The translations under genes were made by a program, and so were the position numbers. A stretch of DNA of 64,000 bases, from assembly GCA_034521975.1 (NCBI GenBank), contig JAXHLR010000003.1, positions 124,001-188,000 of the forward strand. The letters run 5' to 3'. This stretch comes from Acidimicrobiales bacterium (GTDB lineage: Bacteria > Actinomycetota > Acidimicrobiia > Acidimicrobiales > SKKL01). The notes below the pieces were generated by a model. The model was not told where the DNA came from and did no database searches. It was given only the letters and a program-made list of their open reading frames with translations. Positions 1 through 8,723 of the stretch are shown here, in pieces; position 1 is the first letter of the stretch, and the number at the start of each line of letters is the position of its first letter.

Positions 1-43
1 GCTGGTCGCGGAGCTCGGCCTGGGCCACCACCGCGGCGGTCAC
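1..43 (-). CDS. Start of a probable ABC permease (partial)
   Basis: A GTG codon at 43-41 overlaps the TGA stop of the upstream ATP-binding gene (GTGA) and opens a frame running off the window edge, beginning M-T-A-A-V-V-A-Q-A-E-L. Translational coupling to a glycine-betaine type ATPase makes the membrane permease of the same importer the likely product. Only 14 codons are visible, so this is inferred from position, not from a domain. Confidence 0.45.
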   Translation of the reverse strand, partial: MTAAVVAQAELRDQ

Positions 44-1170
44 CGGACTCCCTCGCTGAGCTGGTCGATGGTGATCATGCCCAGATAGCGATCGGTGTCG
101 TCGACCACCACCGCCACCCGCGTCCGGGAGGTCACGATCCCCTCCAGCACCTGGCGCAACGGCGTCGACGGCCCCACCTGGGCGTTGAAGCTCTGCAACG
201 GGGCATCGCCGACGGTGCCCACGTGATCGAGATCGTGGCTCCACACCCACCCGAGCAGGTGGTCGCCGCTGGTCACCCCCACCCAATCGACCGCGCCGGC
301 GGACATGACCGCCAGCGCCTGCGACGGCGGGGCAGCGGCATCGACCATCAGACCAGGAGCGACGTCGATGTCGGCCACCGTCATCAGCGCCAGGCGCTTG
401 AGACCCCGCTCGTTGCCGAGGAACGACTCGACGAACGCCGACGCCGGCTTGGCCAGCAGCTCGTCGGGAGCACCGGCCTGGGCCACGACCCCGCCAGTTT
501 CGAAGATGACGACCTCGTCGCCCAGCTTGATGGCCTCGTCGATGTCGTGGGTGACCAACACGATCGTCTTGTGCACCCGCTGTTGCAGCAACAGCAGCTC
601 GTCCTGCAACCGGGCCCGCACGATGGGATCGACCGCGCTGTAGGGCTCGTCCATCAACAGGATCGGTGGGTCGGCCGCCAGGGCCCTGGCCACCCCGACC
701 CGCTGCTGCTGGCCGCCCGACAGCTCGGCCGGGTACCGGCGCAGCATCTCCGGGTCGAGGCCCACCAGATCGACCAGCTCGTCGACCCGGTCGCTGACCC
801 GCTGGCGGTCCCATCTCAGCAGGCGGGGAACGGTGGCGATGTTGTCGGCGACGGTCTTGTGGGGGAACAGGCCGATCTGTTGAATGACGTAGCCGATCTG
901 GCGCCGCAACTGTGGCCGCTTCATCGAACCGATCTCGGTGCCGAGCACGTGGATCTCACCGGCGCTGGGCTCGATCAGCCGGTTGATCATCTTCAACGTC
1001 GTGGTCTTGCCGCACCCCGACGGGCCGACGAACACACAGAGCTGGCCCTCGGCGATGTCGAGGTCGAGGTCGGTGACCGCGGGCGCGGCCGCGTTGGGGA
1101 ACCGCTTCTCGACCCCCACCAGACGGATCGCCGACGTCCTGTCGTTCCCTGCGACAGGTCTGGTCGTCAC
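40..1170 (-). CDS. Glycine betaine/choline-type ABC transporter ATP-binding protein (OpuCA/ProV-like)
   Basis: This 376-residue protein is the ATPase of a quaternary-amine (osmoprotectant) importer on the cytoplasmic face of the membrane. Walker A (GPSGCGKTT) lies at about residues 49-57, the signature LSGGQQQR near 150 and Walker B with the D-loop (LLMDEPYSAVDP) just after it. The Q-loop region (QQIGLFPH) matches the OpuA/OpuC/ProV subfamily. The C-terminal hundred residues look like a CBS-type regulatory region, which in this family senses ionic strength or c-di-AMP. The start at 1170 gives a normal N-terminus. The stop overlaps the next gene, so this heads an operon leaving the window. The exact substrate cannot be read from the sequence. 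Confidence 0.85.
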   Translation of the reverse strand: MTTRPVAGNDRTSAIRLVGVEKRFPNAAAPAVTDLDLDIAEGQLCVFVGPSGCGKTTTLKMINRLIEPSAGEIHVLGTEIGSMKRPQLRRQIGYVIQQIGLFPHKTVADNIATVPRLLRWDRQRVSDRVDELVDLVGLDPEMLRRYPAELSGGQQQRVGVARALAADPPILLMDEPYSAVDPIVRARLQDELLLLQQRVHKTIVLVTHDIDEAIKLGDEVVIFETGGVVAQAGAPDELLAKPASAFVESFLGNERGLKRLALMTVADIDVAPGLMVDAAAPPSQALAVMSAGAVDWVGVTSGDHLLGWVWSHDLDHVGTVGDAPLQSFNAQVGPSTPLRQVLEGIVTSRTRVAVVVDDTDRYLGMITIDQLSEGVR

Positions 1171-1347
1171 CTCAACGACCCGAAGACGCTCGTGTCGGTC
1201 GGTCGACTCGCCTGGCCTGTGAGCTCACGATGCCTCCCCACGTCCTCGACGTGGCCCCGGTGGCGTGACGCGCCTCGTGGCGCTGGGTAACGACACCCGA
1301 GGGTAGCCACCGGGGCGGCAATAACAAACCGCGGGCCGGTTTCGGCC

Positions 1348-2637
1348 TCAGCGGGCCCCGATGACCTCGGCGCCCCCCATGTAGGGCCGCAGCACCTCGG
1401 GAACGGCGATGCTGGCGTCGGGACGGCGGTGGGTCTCGACCAGCGCGGCCCAGGTGCGGGGCCACCCCATGGCCGAGCCGTTGACCGTGTGGGCCACCAA
1501 GGGCGCTCCGCCGTCGGTTGGCCGGTAGCGGGTGTTCGCCCGGCGCGCCTGGTAGTCGGCGAACCACGACACCGACGACACCTCGAGCCACAGGTCGCAG
1601 CCGGGAGCGTAGGCCTCGAGGTCCCAGGTGCGCGCCGCCGAGCCTCCGAGGTCGCCGGCGCACAGGTCGACGACCCGGTAAGCCAGGCCCAGGTCGGTCA
1701 GGATCGACTCGCTGCGGGCCAGCACATCCTCCTGGCAGGCCTTGCCCTGCTCCTCGCCCGCGGCGTAGGCCAACAACTCGACCTTGTCGAACTCGTGCGA
1801 GCGCAGCAGGCCCCGCGTGTCGCGACCAGCCGAGCCGGCCTCACGGCGGAAGCAGGAGGTGTAGGCCATGAACCGCATCGGAAGCTCGGCCTCGTCGAGG
1901 ATCTCGTCGCGACCGAGACTGGTGAGGGGCACCTCGGCGGTGGGAATGGCCCACAGGTCGTCACGTTCGATGTGGTAGGCGTCGTCGGCGAACTTGGGCA
2001 GGTGACCGGTGGAGACCATGGTGTCGGTGCGAACCAGGGTCGGTGGCCGGATCTCCTCGTACGCGTCGCTGTTGCGGTCGAGCGACAGCTGCACCAGCGC
2101 ACGGAGCAGGCGCGCCCCTTGGCCGCGGTACATGGAGAACATCGCCCCGGAGATGCGGGTGGCCCGGTCGGGGTCGAGCAGACCCAGCTCTTCACCGATG
2201 TCCCAGTGCGGCACCCGCTGGTGCTCTCCATAGGCGTCGGGGTCGTAGCCCTCGGTGCGCAGGATGACGTTGTCGTCCTCGCTTGCGCCGTCGGGCGCCT
2301 CGGGACTCGGCAGGTTGGGGATCCGCAGGAGCCGGTCGCGGATGACCGCGTCGAGCTCGCTCACCTCGGCATCGAGCACCTTCTCGCGCTCGCCCGCGGC
2401 CTTGCTCTGCTCCTTGAGCGCCTCCGCCTCCTCGGTGCGGCCGTCGCGGAACATCGCGCCGACCTCCTTGGACAGCGAGTTGACCTCGGCCCGCAGGTCG
2501 TCGCGCTCGGCGGTCATGGTCCGCCTCCGTGCATCCACCTCGAGCAGCTCGTCGATCGACGACGTGTCCTCGCCCCGGCGAGCCAGCGCGGCCTTGGTGG
2601 CCTCGGGTTCGGTGCGGATCTGGCGAATGTCGAGCAT
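1348..2637 (-). CDS. serS: Serine--tRNA ligase
   Basis: This class II aminoacyl-tRNA synthetase charges tRNA-Ser and, in the family, selenocysteine tRNA. The 429-residue protein begins MLDIRQIRTEPEA, the standard SerS N-terminus, so the ATG at 2637 is chosen over an in-frame ATG 54 bases upstream. The N-terminal third is the tRNA-binding helical arm (SSIDELLEVD, then a charged coiled coil to about residue 100). Motif 2 (FRREAGSAGRDTRG) and motif 3 (NGSAMGWPRTWAALVETH) are intact, as is the family motif EVSSVSWFADYQARR. The gene is monocistronic; its upstream region is shared divergently with an ABC transporter and contains a 49-bp palindromic element. No T-box was seen. Confidence 0.97.
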   Translation of the reverse strand: MLDIRQIRTEPEATKAALARRGEDTSSIDELLEVDARRRTMTAERDDLRAEVNSLSKEVGAMFRDGRTEEAEALKEQSKAAGEREKVLDAEVSELDAVIRDRLLRIPNLPSPEAPDGASEDDNVILRTEGYDPDAYGEHQRVPHWDIGEELGLLDPDRATRISGAMFSMYRGQGARLLRALVQLSLDRNSDAYEEIRPPTLVRTDTMVSTGHLPKFADDAYHIERDDLWAIPTAEVPLTSLGRDEILDEAELPMRFMAYTSCFRREAGSAGRDTRGLLRSHEFDKVELLAYAAGEEQGKACQEDVLARSESILTDLGLAYRVVDLCAGDLGGSAARTWDLEAYAPGCDLWLEVSSVSWFADYQARRANTRYRPTDGGAPLVAHTVNGSAMGWPRTWAALVETHRRPDASIAVPEVLRPYMGGAEVIGAR

Positions 2638-2693
2638 CCGGCAACGGTAGCGTCCGAGCCCCAGCGTCTCTGCCCTCCCCACCCCGCCCACAC

Positions 2694-2742
2694 GAACTGT
2701 GAACGCTTTCGCACCGATGCGGTTGGAAAGTCTTCACAGTTC
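2694..2742. repeat. 49-bp palindromic element, copy 1
   Basis: Perfect 10-base arms GAACTGTGAA (2694-2703) and TTCACAGTTC (2733-2742) flank a 29-base interior. The same element with identical arms, the same interior length and a shared core (CCGATG.GG.TG) occurs at 21906-21954. This copy also has inner complementarity (CTTTC/GAAAG). It lies between divergent serS and an ABC transporter operon. Confidence 0.7.
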
Positions 2743-2831
2743 CGGGCGGGGGCAAGCAGGTTCGGGCGCGTGGGAGCGGGCGGAGGCGGGCGCTGGGGTG
2801 AGGGAGCGGTGGCCCACTAGGTTCGGCGCCT

Positions 2832-3767
2832 GTGACTGGTGCTGCGATCGAGGTCGACGACCTGGTGATCCGCTACGGCGAGCTGGTCGCGGTCGACCAC
2901 GTGTCCTTCGACGCCCCCACCGGTGCGGTCACCGCCGTGCTCGGGCCCAACGGGGCAGGCAAGACCTCGACCATCGAGACGCTCGAGGGCTACCGGCGTC
3001 CCGACGGGGGCCGTGCCCGGGTGCTGGGGCTCGACCCGATCGCCGACCACCGGGCCCTGGTCGCCCGAGTCGGGGTCATGCTCCAGTCCGGCGGCGTCTA
3101 CCGGGCGATCCGGGTGGCCGAGGCGGTCCGGCTGTTCGCCGCCTACTACGACGCTCCACTCGACCCCGACGATCTGATCGCCCGGGTGGGTCTGGCCGAC
3201 CGTCGCCGAGCGCCGTGGCGAACGCTGTCGGGAGGCGAGCAGCAACGCCTCTCACTGGCCCTCGCCCTCGTCGGCCGGCCGGACCTGGTGTTCCTCGACG
3301 AACCCACCGCCGGACTCGATGTCTCCGGCCGTCGCCTGGTGCACGACCTCGTCCGCGAGCTGCGAAGCAGCGGGGTCACGGTCCTGCTCACCACCCACGA
3401 CCTGGGCGAAGCCGAGGCACTGGCCGACCACCTCGTCATCATCGACCACGGACGGGTGGTCGCCGACGGCACCCCCGTCGAGCTGACCGACGCCGGTGGC
3501 CCACCCGAGCTCCGCTTCGGTGCCGCACCCGGCCTCGACACCGCGACCCTGGCCGGCCACCTCGGTGCCGCGGTCCACGAACCGACACCAGGCGAGTACC
3601 TGGTCGAGCACCCGGGCGATCCGACCACCGTCGCCCGTCTCACCGCGTGGCTGGCCGAGCGCGACCTGCCGCTGGCCGACCTGCGGGCGGGACGGCAGCG
3701 ACTCGAGGACGTGTTCGTCCGCCTCACCGACGACACCGCAACACCCGGCGCCGGGGATCAGCCGTGA
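2832..3767 (+). CDS. ABC transporter ATP-binding protein (exporter type)
   Basis: The 311-residue ATPase has Walker A GPNGAGKT (38-45), signature LSGGEQQRLSLA near 137, Walker B LVFLDEPTAGLD near 157 and the H-loop TTHD near 190. The C-terminal hundred residues are the extension typical of DrrA/ABC-2 exporters. The start is a GTG at 2832. Its stop overlaps the GTG start of the permease gene by four bases (GTGA), so the two subunits are translationally coupled. Such pairs commonly neighbour heme-copper oxidase or heme-synthesis genes in Actinobacteria, as here, but the substrate (drug, heme-related compound or other) is not evident. Confidence 0.88.
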   Translation: MTGAAIEVDDLVIRYGELVAVDHVSFDAPTGAVTAVLGPNGAGKTSTIETLEGYRRPDGGRARVLGLDPIADHRALVARVGVMLQSGGVYRAIRVAEAVRLFAAYYDAPLDPDDLIARVGLADRRRAPWRTLSGGEQQRLSLALALVGRPDLVFLDEPTAGLDVSGRRLVHDLVRELRSSGVTVLLTTHDLGEAEALADHLVIIDHGRVVADGTPVELTDAGGPPELRFGAAPGLDTATLAGHLGAAVHEPTPGEYLVEHPGDPTTVARLTAWLAERDLPLADLRAGRQRLEDVFVRLTDDTATPGAGDQP

Positions 3768-4492
3768 AGGCCCTCGCCGCCCAGACCCGGATCGAGCTGG
3801 CCCTCACCCTGCGCAACGGCGAACAGCTCCTGCTCACCCTCGCCATCCCGGTGCTCATCCTCGCCTTCTTCTCGCTGGTCGAGGTCCTGCCCGTCCCCGC
3901 GGGCACCGACGAGCCGATCGACTTCCTCGCCCCCGGGGTGCTCGCCCTCGCCGTGCTGTCCACCGCGTTCACCAGCCTCGCGATCGCCACCGGGTTCGAC
4001 CGCCAGTACGGGGTGCTCAAGCGCCTCGGCGCCACCCCGCTGGGACGTCCCCGACTCCTCGCCGCCAAGACCACCGCCGTGCTGGCGGTGATGGCGATCC
4101 AGTTCGTGGCACTGGTGGGTGTGGCGGTGGCGCTCGGTTGGCGACCCGACGCCGACCCCGTCGCGCTGCTCGGAGGGCTGGGACTGGCCACCATCGCCTT
4201 CGCCGGGCTCGGTCTGGCGATGGCCGGCACCCTTCCCGGCCTGGTCACCCTCGCCGCCGCCAACGGGGTCTACGTGGTGCTGTTGCTCTTCGGCGATCTG
4301 GTGATCCCGCTCGAGTCGCTTCCCGATCCACTCGCGGCCACGGCCGCGCTGTTGCCCACCGCCGCCCTGGCCGAACTGCTGAGGGCAGGGTTCGACACCG
4401 GGACGGCTGCGAGCGCCTCGGCGTGGGTGGTGCTGGCGGTGTGGGCCGTCGTGGCGCCCGCCGCCGCCGCCCGCTGGTTCCGCTGGGAGTGA
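3764..4492 (+). CDS. ABC-2 type transporter permease
   Basis: A GTG at 3764 opens a 242-residue very hydrophobic protein with about six membrane segments (for example ILAFFSLVEVLPV, TAVLAVMAIQFVALVGVAVAL, GLATIAFAGLGLAMAG, GVYVVLLLFGDLVIPL, SAWVVLAVWAVVAPAAAA). The pattern IDFLAPGVLALAVLSTAF is the ABC-2 membrane-domain signature region. It is coupled to the preceding ATPase by a four-base overlap and forms the membrane half of the same exporter. Substrate unknown. It converges on the oxidase operon, which ends 18 bases downstream on the other strand. Confidence 0.85.
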   Translation: MKALAAQTRIELALTLRNGEQLLLTLAIPVLILAFFSLVEVLPVPAGTDEPIDFLAPGVLALAVLSTAFTSLAIATGFDRQYGVLKRLGATPLGRPRLLAAKTTAVLAVMAIQFVALVGVAVALGWRPDADPVALLGGLGLATIAFAGLGLAMAGTLPGLVTLAAANGVYVVLLLFGDLVIPLESLPDPLAATAALLPTAALAELLRAGFDTGTAASASAWVVLAVWAVVAPAAAARWFRWE

Positions 4493-4510
4493 GCCGTCGG
4501 GCTCAGGCCC

Positions 4511-4846
4511 TCAGACGAAGAAGTGGAACGTGAGCAGGGTCACGACATAGACCGCGACCGCGAACACGATCCCGGACACGAACATCCAGCTGAACATGCG
4601 GGTGTCGAACTTGAGGTGCATGAAGAACGCGGCCACGTACCAGAACTTGACCACCATCAGCACGAGGAGGATCGGGATGACCGCCGAGCCGAGCGCGTCC
4701 TCGGCCGGATAGGTGGCGATCTCGGCCGCGGTCAGGATGGCCAGGATGATGGCGATCTTGACGTAGGTCTTGTCGGAGGGATGGTCGTGTCCCTCGTGCT
4801 CGGTGTCGTGGACCTCGTCCGGTGCGGGGGCGTCGACGGCAGACAT
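4511..4846 (-). CDS. Cytochrome c oxidase subunit IV family protein (CoxD/COX4-prokaryotic type)
   Basis: The last gene of the caa3 operon encodes 111 residues with a His/Asp-rich N-terminus and three membrane helices (IAIILAILTAAEIATY, AVIPILLVLMVVKFWYVAAFFMHL, MFSWMFVSGIVFAVAVYVVTLLTF). The WYVAAFFMHLKFD stretch is characteristic of the prokaryotic CoxD/CyoD-like small subunit that stabilises oxidase assembly. The ATG at 4846 is preferred over one 48 bases upstream because AGGAGC lies directly before it and it sits eight bases after the ctaE stop. The operon contains a second, unrelated subunit-IV-like gene (8720-9574). Confidence 0.85.
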   Translation of the reverse strand: MSAVDAPAPDEVHDTEHEGHDHPSDKTYVKIAIILAILTAAEIATYPAEDALGSAVIPILLVLMVVKFWYVAAFFMHLKFDTRMFSWMFVSGIVFAVAVYVVTLLTFHFFV

Positions 4847-4854
4847 CGGGGCTC

Positions 4855-5493
4855 CTAAGGGATGAGGTAGACGATCGTGAAGATGAGGATCCACACGATG
4901 TCGACGAAGTGCCAGTACAGGCCGACGATCTCGACGGCCTCGGCTCGTGAGGACGCGAGGCGACCGCGGATGGAGAGCACGAACAGCGACAGCAACATGA
5001 CGATGCCGACGGTGACGTGCACACCGTGGAACCCGGTGAGGGTGTAGAAGGCCGAGCTGAAGATGCTGGTGGTGAAGCCGAGACCCTCGCGGTAGAAGGC
5101 GGTGAACTCATAGACCTGACCGGCGATGAAGGTCGACCCGAGCAGTGCCGTGGTGAGCACCCAGGTCCGAAACGCCCGGTGGTCGGCCCGCTGGATGGCC
5201 GACAGGGCCAGCACCATGGTGAGCGAGCTCATCAACAGCACGAACGAGCTGATCGAGGTGAACGGGATGTCGAACACGCCGTTCTCGCCCCGCCCGGTGA
5301 TGCCGCCCTCGGGGACCCGATCCTTGTAGAGCAGGTAGGTGGAGATCAGCCCGCCGAAGAGCATGCACTCGGAGCCGAGGAACACCCACATCGCCAACTT
5401 GTTGTTGGAGATGCCGGTGGTGGTGGCGTGCTCGCCCATGTGGTGATCGGGGTCGTAGCCCGCCTCGGGGGCGGTGAGGGTCGTATCAGCCAA
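4855..5493 (-). CDS. ctaE: Cytochrome c oxidase subunit III
   Basis: A 212-residue membrane protein with five helices, the short bacterial form of subunit III, which binds against subunit I and stabilises proton uptake. Landmarks are KLAMWVFLGSECMLFGGL (conserved Glu in the first helix), VYEFTAFYREGLGF, the histidine pair in TLTGFHGVHVTVG and the final GLYWHFVDIVWI. All are intact, unlike in the paralog at 9583-10200. The start overlaps the end of ctaD by eight bases, so the genes are co-translated. Confidence 0.95.
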   Translation of the reverse strand: MADTTLTAPEAGYDPDHHMGEHATTTGISNNKLAMWVFLGSECMLFGGLISTYLLYKDRVPEGGITGRGENGVFDIPFTSISSFVLLMSSLTMVLALSAIQRADHRAFRTWVLTTALLGSTFIAGQVYEFTAFYREGLGFTTSIFSSAFYTLTGFHGVHVTVGIVMLLSLFVLSIRGRLASSRAEAVEIVGLYWHFVDIVWILIFTIVYLIP

Positions 5494-7552
5494 CGGGGGC
5501 CTCCTCGGACTCAGTGGCCTCGTCGCTGGTGGCGTCGTCGGCCTCCTCGGTGTCGTCCTCGGCGCCGTCGGTGCCGGCCTGGTCGGATGCCTCGGCAGCG
5601 GTGGGCTCGTCGTCGTCGTGATCGTCGTCGGGGCCGTGGGGCTGGTCGATGTCGTCGGGCGGTTCGATGACCCAGCCGTAGAGACCGACCAGGAGGATGA
5701 TCACACCCACCAGGGTGAGCCACAGCGTGTAGAGGAGGCCGTAGCCGATGATCGGGAACGACACGGTGACGACCAGCGGCCAGTACGACGGCGACGGCAG
5801 GTGCACCCCGGTGCCGTCACCGGACTGGGCGACCTCCTCACCGGTGGCGACCCGGCGGACCCGACCGTCGTCGTCCTCGGCGTACTTGCGGTGCCAGAAC
5901 TCGTCGAGCTGGGTCACGGTGGGGACCTCGTCGAAGTTGTGCTCGGGGGTGGGCGACGGCACCATCCACTCGATGGTGCGCGAATCCCACGGATCGGGCC
6001 CGACCGGCGGCAGGCTCGACGCCTTCTTCTTGCTGTAGAAGACGTTGATCACAAAGCTCAGCACCGACAGGGCGATGATGAACGCACCGATGGTGGCGAC
6101 CATGTTCCAGAAGCTGAACCCGTAGCCGCTGTCGTAGGTATACACCCGGCGGCTCATGCCCTGCAGGCCCAGGATGTGCATCGGACCGAACGTGACGTTG
6201 AAGCCGATGAGCAGGGTCCAGAAGTTGAACTTGCCCCACGCCTCGCTGAGCCGGTAGCCGAACACCTTGGGCCACCAGTAGTAGAAGCCGCCCATGAACC
6301 CGAAGAAGGCGCCGCCGAAGAGCACGTAGTGGAAGTGGGCGACGATGTAGTAGGTGTCGGTCTGCTGGGTGTCGGCGGGGGCGACCGCGTGGGTGACACC
6401 CGAGAGGCCACCGATGGTGAACATGGTGACCAGGCCGATGGCGAACAGCATGGGGGTGTCGAAGCGCAGCTTTCCGCCCCACATGGTGGCGGTCCAGTTG
6501 AGGATCTTCACGCCCGTCGGCACAGCGATGAACATGGTGGACAGCGAGAAGGCGGCGACCGACAGCGGGCCGATACCGGCGGAGAACATGTGGTGGGCCC
6601 ACACGCCGAAGCCCATGAACCCGATGGCGATGCCCGAGAACACGATGAACGGATAGCCGAAGATCGGCTTGCGGGAGAACACCGGCAGGATCTCGGACAC
6701 GATGCCGAACGCGGGGAGGATCATCAGGTAGACCTCGGGATGCCCGAAGATCCAGAACAGGTGCTGCCACAGCAACGGATCGGCGCCGGCCTCGACGTTG
6801 AAGAAGTTGGCGTCGTAGAGCCGATCCATGGCCAACAGCACCTGGGCCACGGTGAGCACCGGGATGGCGAACAGCAACAGGAACTGGGTGACCAGCGCCA
6901 TCCACGTGAAGATCGGCATCTTCATCAACGACATGCCCGGCGCCCGCATGTTGATCACGGTGGTGATGAGGTTGACCGCACCGGCCAGCGACGCGAAGCC
7001 GGCGATGATGAGCCCGAGGTTCCAGAAGTCGATCCCGTTGGTGGGCGAGAAGATCACGCCGGAGTTGGGGGCGTAGTTGAACCAGCCTCCGTCGGGAGCC
7101 CCCCCGAGGAACCACGAGGTGTTCAAGAAGATGCCGCCCATCAGGAACGACCAGAAGCTGAAGGCGTTGATGCGGGGGAACGCGACGTCGCGGGCGCCGA
7201 TCTGCAACGGGATGAGGTAGTTGGCGAACGCCGCGCCGATGGGCATCACCGTGAGGAAGATCATGGTGGTGCCGTGCATGGTGAACAGCTGGTTGTAGGC
7301 GTCAGCCGACAGGAACGTGCCGTTGGGCGCCGCGAGCTGGATCCGGATGAGCAGCGCCTCGATGCCGCCGACGATCAGGAAGAACAGCGCTGCCGCGCCG
7401 TACATGATGCCGATCTTCTTGTGGTCGACCGTGGTCAGCCAGCTTCGCCAGCCGGTGGTGGTCGTGGGACGGCGGAACACGCCGAGGACCGGCTCGGGCC
7501 GGACCTGACCACCGGAAGGCAGCGCCAGGGGTCGTTCCTCGGTGATGGCCAT
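5486..7552 (-). CDS. ctaD: Cytochrome c oxidase subunit I (caa3 type)
   Basis: The catalytic subunit reduces O2 to water with proton pumping. The ATG at 7552 (MAITEERPLAL) follows the ctaC stop by ten bases and gives 688 residues. All ligands are visible: His93 (FTMHGTT) and His408 for heme a, His406 for heme a3 (VAHFHYV), and His271, His320 and His321 for CuB (FGHPEVY, WAHHMF), with Tyr275 as the cross-linked tyrosine and Glu273 in the D-channel position. After the twelve core helices comes a further segment with two helices and an acidic hydrophilic tail (DDDHDDDEPT...), an extension beyond the usual core. This is a complete, active-looking oxidase. Confidence 0.96.
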   Translation of the reverse strand: MAITEERPLALPSGGQVRPEPVLGVFRRPTTTTGWRSWLTTVDHKKIGIMYGAAALFFLIVGGIEALLIRIQLAAPNGTFLSADAYNQLFTMHGTTMIFLTVMPIGAAFANYLIPLQIGARDVAFPRINAFSFWSFLMGGIFLNTSWFLGGAPDGGWFNYAPNSGVIFSPTNGIDFWNLGLIIAGFASLAGAVNLITTVINMRAPGMSLMKMPIFTWMALVTQFLLLFAIPVLTVAQVLLAMDRLYDANFFNVEAGADPLLWQHLFWIFGHPEVYLMILPAFGIVSEILPVFSRKPIFGYPFIVFSGIAIGFMGFGVWAHHMFSAGIGPLSVAAFSLSTMFIAVPTGVKILNWTATMWGGKLRFDTPMLFAIGLVTMFTIGGLSGVTHAVAPADTQQTDTYYIVAHFHYVLFGGAFFGFMGGFYYWWPKVFGYRLSEAWGKFNFWTLLIGFNVTFGPMHILGLQGMSRRVYTYDSGYGFSFWNMVATIGAFIIALSVLSFVINVFYSKKKASSLPPVGPDPWDSRTIEWMVPSPTPEHNFDEVPTVTQLDEFWHRKYAEDDDGRVRRVATGEEVAQSGDGTGVHLPSPSYWPLVVTVSFPIIGYGLLYTLWLTLVGVIILLVGLYGWVIEPPDDIDQPHGPDDDHDDDEPTAAEASDQAGTDGAEDDTEEADDATSDEATESEEAPVG

Positions 7553-7562
7553 GCAGACTCCG

Positions 7563-8723
7563 TCAGTCGTTGCGCGGACCGGTCCAGACCGGTCCGTCGG
7601 GGGAGGTGGACAGCAGGTAGTCGACGAGATCGTCGATCTGGGGCTCGGTGAGGCCCAGGTTCGGCATGCCGCGGTTGTCGCCCGGCGCCATGGCCTTCTC
7701 GGCTGGAGGGTTGCGCAGCCATGCCTCGAGCTGGCCACGGTTCACGGTCATGTCGTCGTTGTAGAGCTCGAAGATGCCCCCGGCGTAGGCCCGCCGCGAG
7801 GCGAAGTGGGTGAGGTCGGGGGCGACCCCGGCCACCAGCGGGTGATCGTCCTCGGACGGCTGGGCGTCCTCGGGAAGTCCCGCGTTCCGATGACAGCTCG
7901 AGCACAGCTGGGCGAACAGATCACGGCCCCGCGCTTCGCTCGCGGTCTGGGGCTCGGGAGCGGGTTGCATCTGGGACTGGACCCACTCGTCGTACTGGTC
8001 GGGAGGCAGGGCGACGACCCGCATGCGCATCTCGGCGTGGCTCAACCCGCAGAACTCGGTGCACTGGCCCCAGTAGTATCCCGGTTCGTCGGCCTCGATG
8101 CTCCAGGTGTGGGTCCGGCCGGGGACCGCGTCGCGCTTGCCGTTGAGGCGTGGGATCCAGAAGCTGTGGACCACGTCGTTGGAGGTGATGGACAGGTCGA
8201 TCTGGCGACCGGCCGGCACGACCATCTCGGTGGCGGTGACGATGTCGGGCTCACCGTCCTCGTCGATGTCGTAGTTGAACTGCCACCACCACTGGTTGCC
8301 GACGACCTCGACGGGCACGGCGTCGGCGTCGCGCTCCTCGAGGTCGAAGATGGTGAGGACGGTGAGCACCGCGATCGGGGCGAGGATGACAGCGGGCAGG
8401 ACGGTCCAGCCGACCTCGAGGCGGGTGTTGCCGTGCACCTGGGGCGGGAGCCCGTCGGGGTCGTCGTCGTTCTTGCGCTGCCGGAACTTCCACATGATGA
8501 CCACGATGGCGCCCTCGACCAGGACGAACACGACCGCGGCCACGAGGAACACCGGGAGGACGAGGTCCATGATGGTGCGGGCTTCGGGCCCCTCGGGTGC
8601 GAAGGTGTCGAGCGGCGCGTTCGAGGCACAGCCGGCCAGCACCAGCACGAGTCCGGCGAGTCCGAGCACGAACCATGGCGACCGCCGGGAACGGGCAGTG
8701 GTATCAGCGCTGCGCAGGCTCAT
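7563..8723 (-). CDS. ctaC: Cytochrome c oxidase subunit II with fused cytochrome c domain (caa3 type)
   Basis: A 386-residue lipoprotein-like subunit: signal segment with lipobox LAGC near residue 32, two membrane helices, then the CuA domain. CuA ligands are visible as His in NDVVHSFW and the C-x3-C-x3-H-x2-M cluster in QCTEFCGLSHAEM, and the aromatic electron-entry patch QWWWQFNY is present. The C-terminal hundred residues are a class I cytochrome c with the heme motif CSSCH and a likely axial Met in GMPNLG. The fusion defines a caa3-type oxidase able to take electrons without a separate soluble cytochrome c. The start overlaps the preceding gene by four bases. Confidence 0.96.
   Translation of the reverse strand: MSLRSADTTARSRRSPWFVLGLAGLVLVLAGCASNAPLDTFAPEGPEARTIMDLVLPVFLVAAVVFVLVEGAIVVIMWKFRQRKNDDDPDGLPPQVHGNTRLEVGWTVLPAVILAPIAVLTVLTIFDLEERDADAVPVEVVGNQWWWQFNYDIDEDGEPDIVTATEMVVPAGRQIDLSITSNDVVHSFWIPRLNGKRDAVPGRTHTWSIEADEPGYYWGQCTEFCGLSHAEMRMRVVALPPDQYDEWVQSQMQPAPEPQTASEARGRDLFAQLCSSCHRNAGLPEDAQPSEDDHPLVAGVAPDLTHFASRRAYAGGIFELYNDDMTVNRGQLEAWLRNPPAEKAMAPGDNRGMPNLGLTEPQIDDLVDYLLSTSPDGPVWTGPRND

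Noticed and set aside
223-1290. Long plus-strand frame opposite the osmolyte ATPase, and similar long frames throughout
   Set aside because: These have the low-complexity Arg/Pro/Gly or His/Asp/Gly composition of shadows opposite real GC-rich genes, with no family motif.
2638-2831. T-box leader before serS
   Set aside because: No specifier hairpin or T-box sequence is visible; the only clear element is the 49-bp palindrome.
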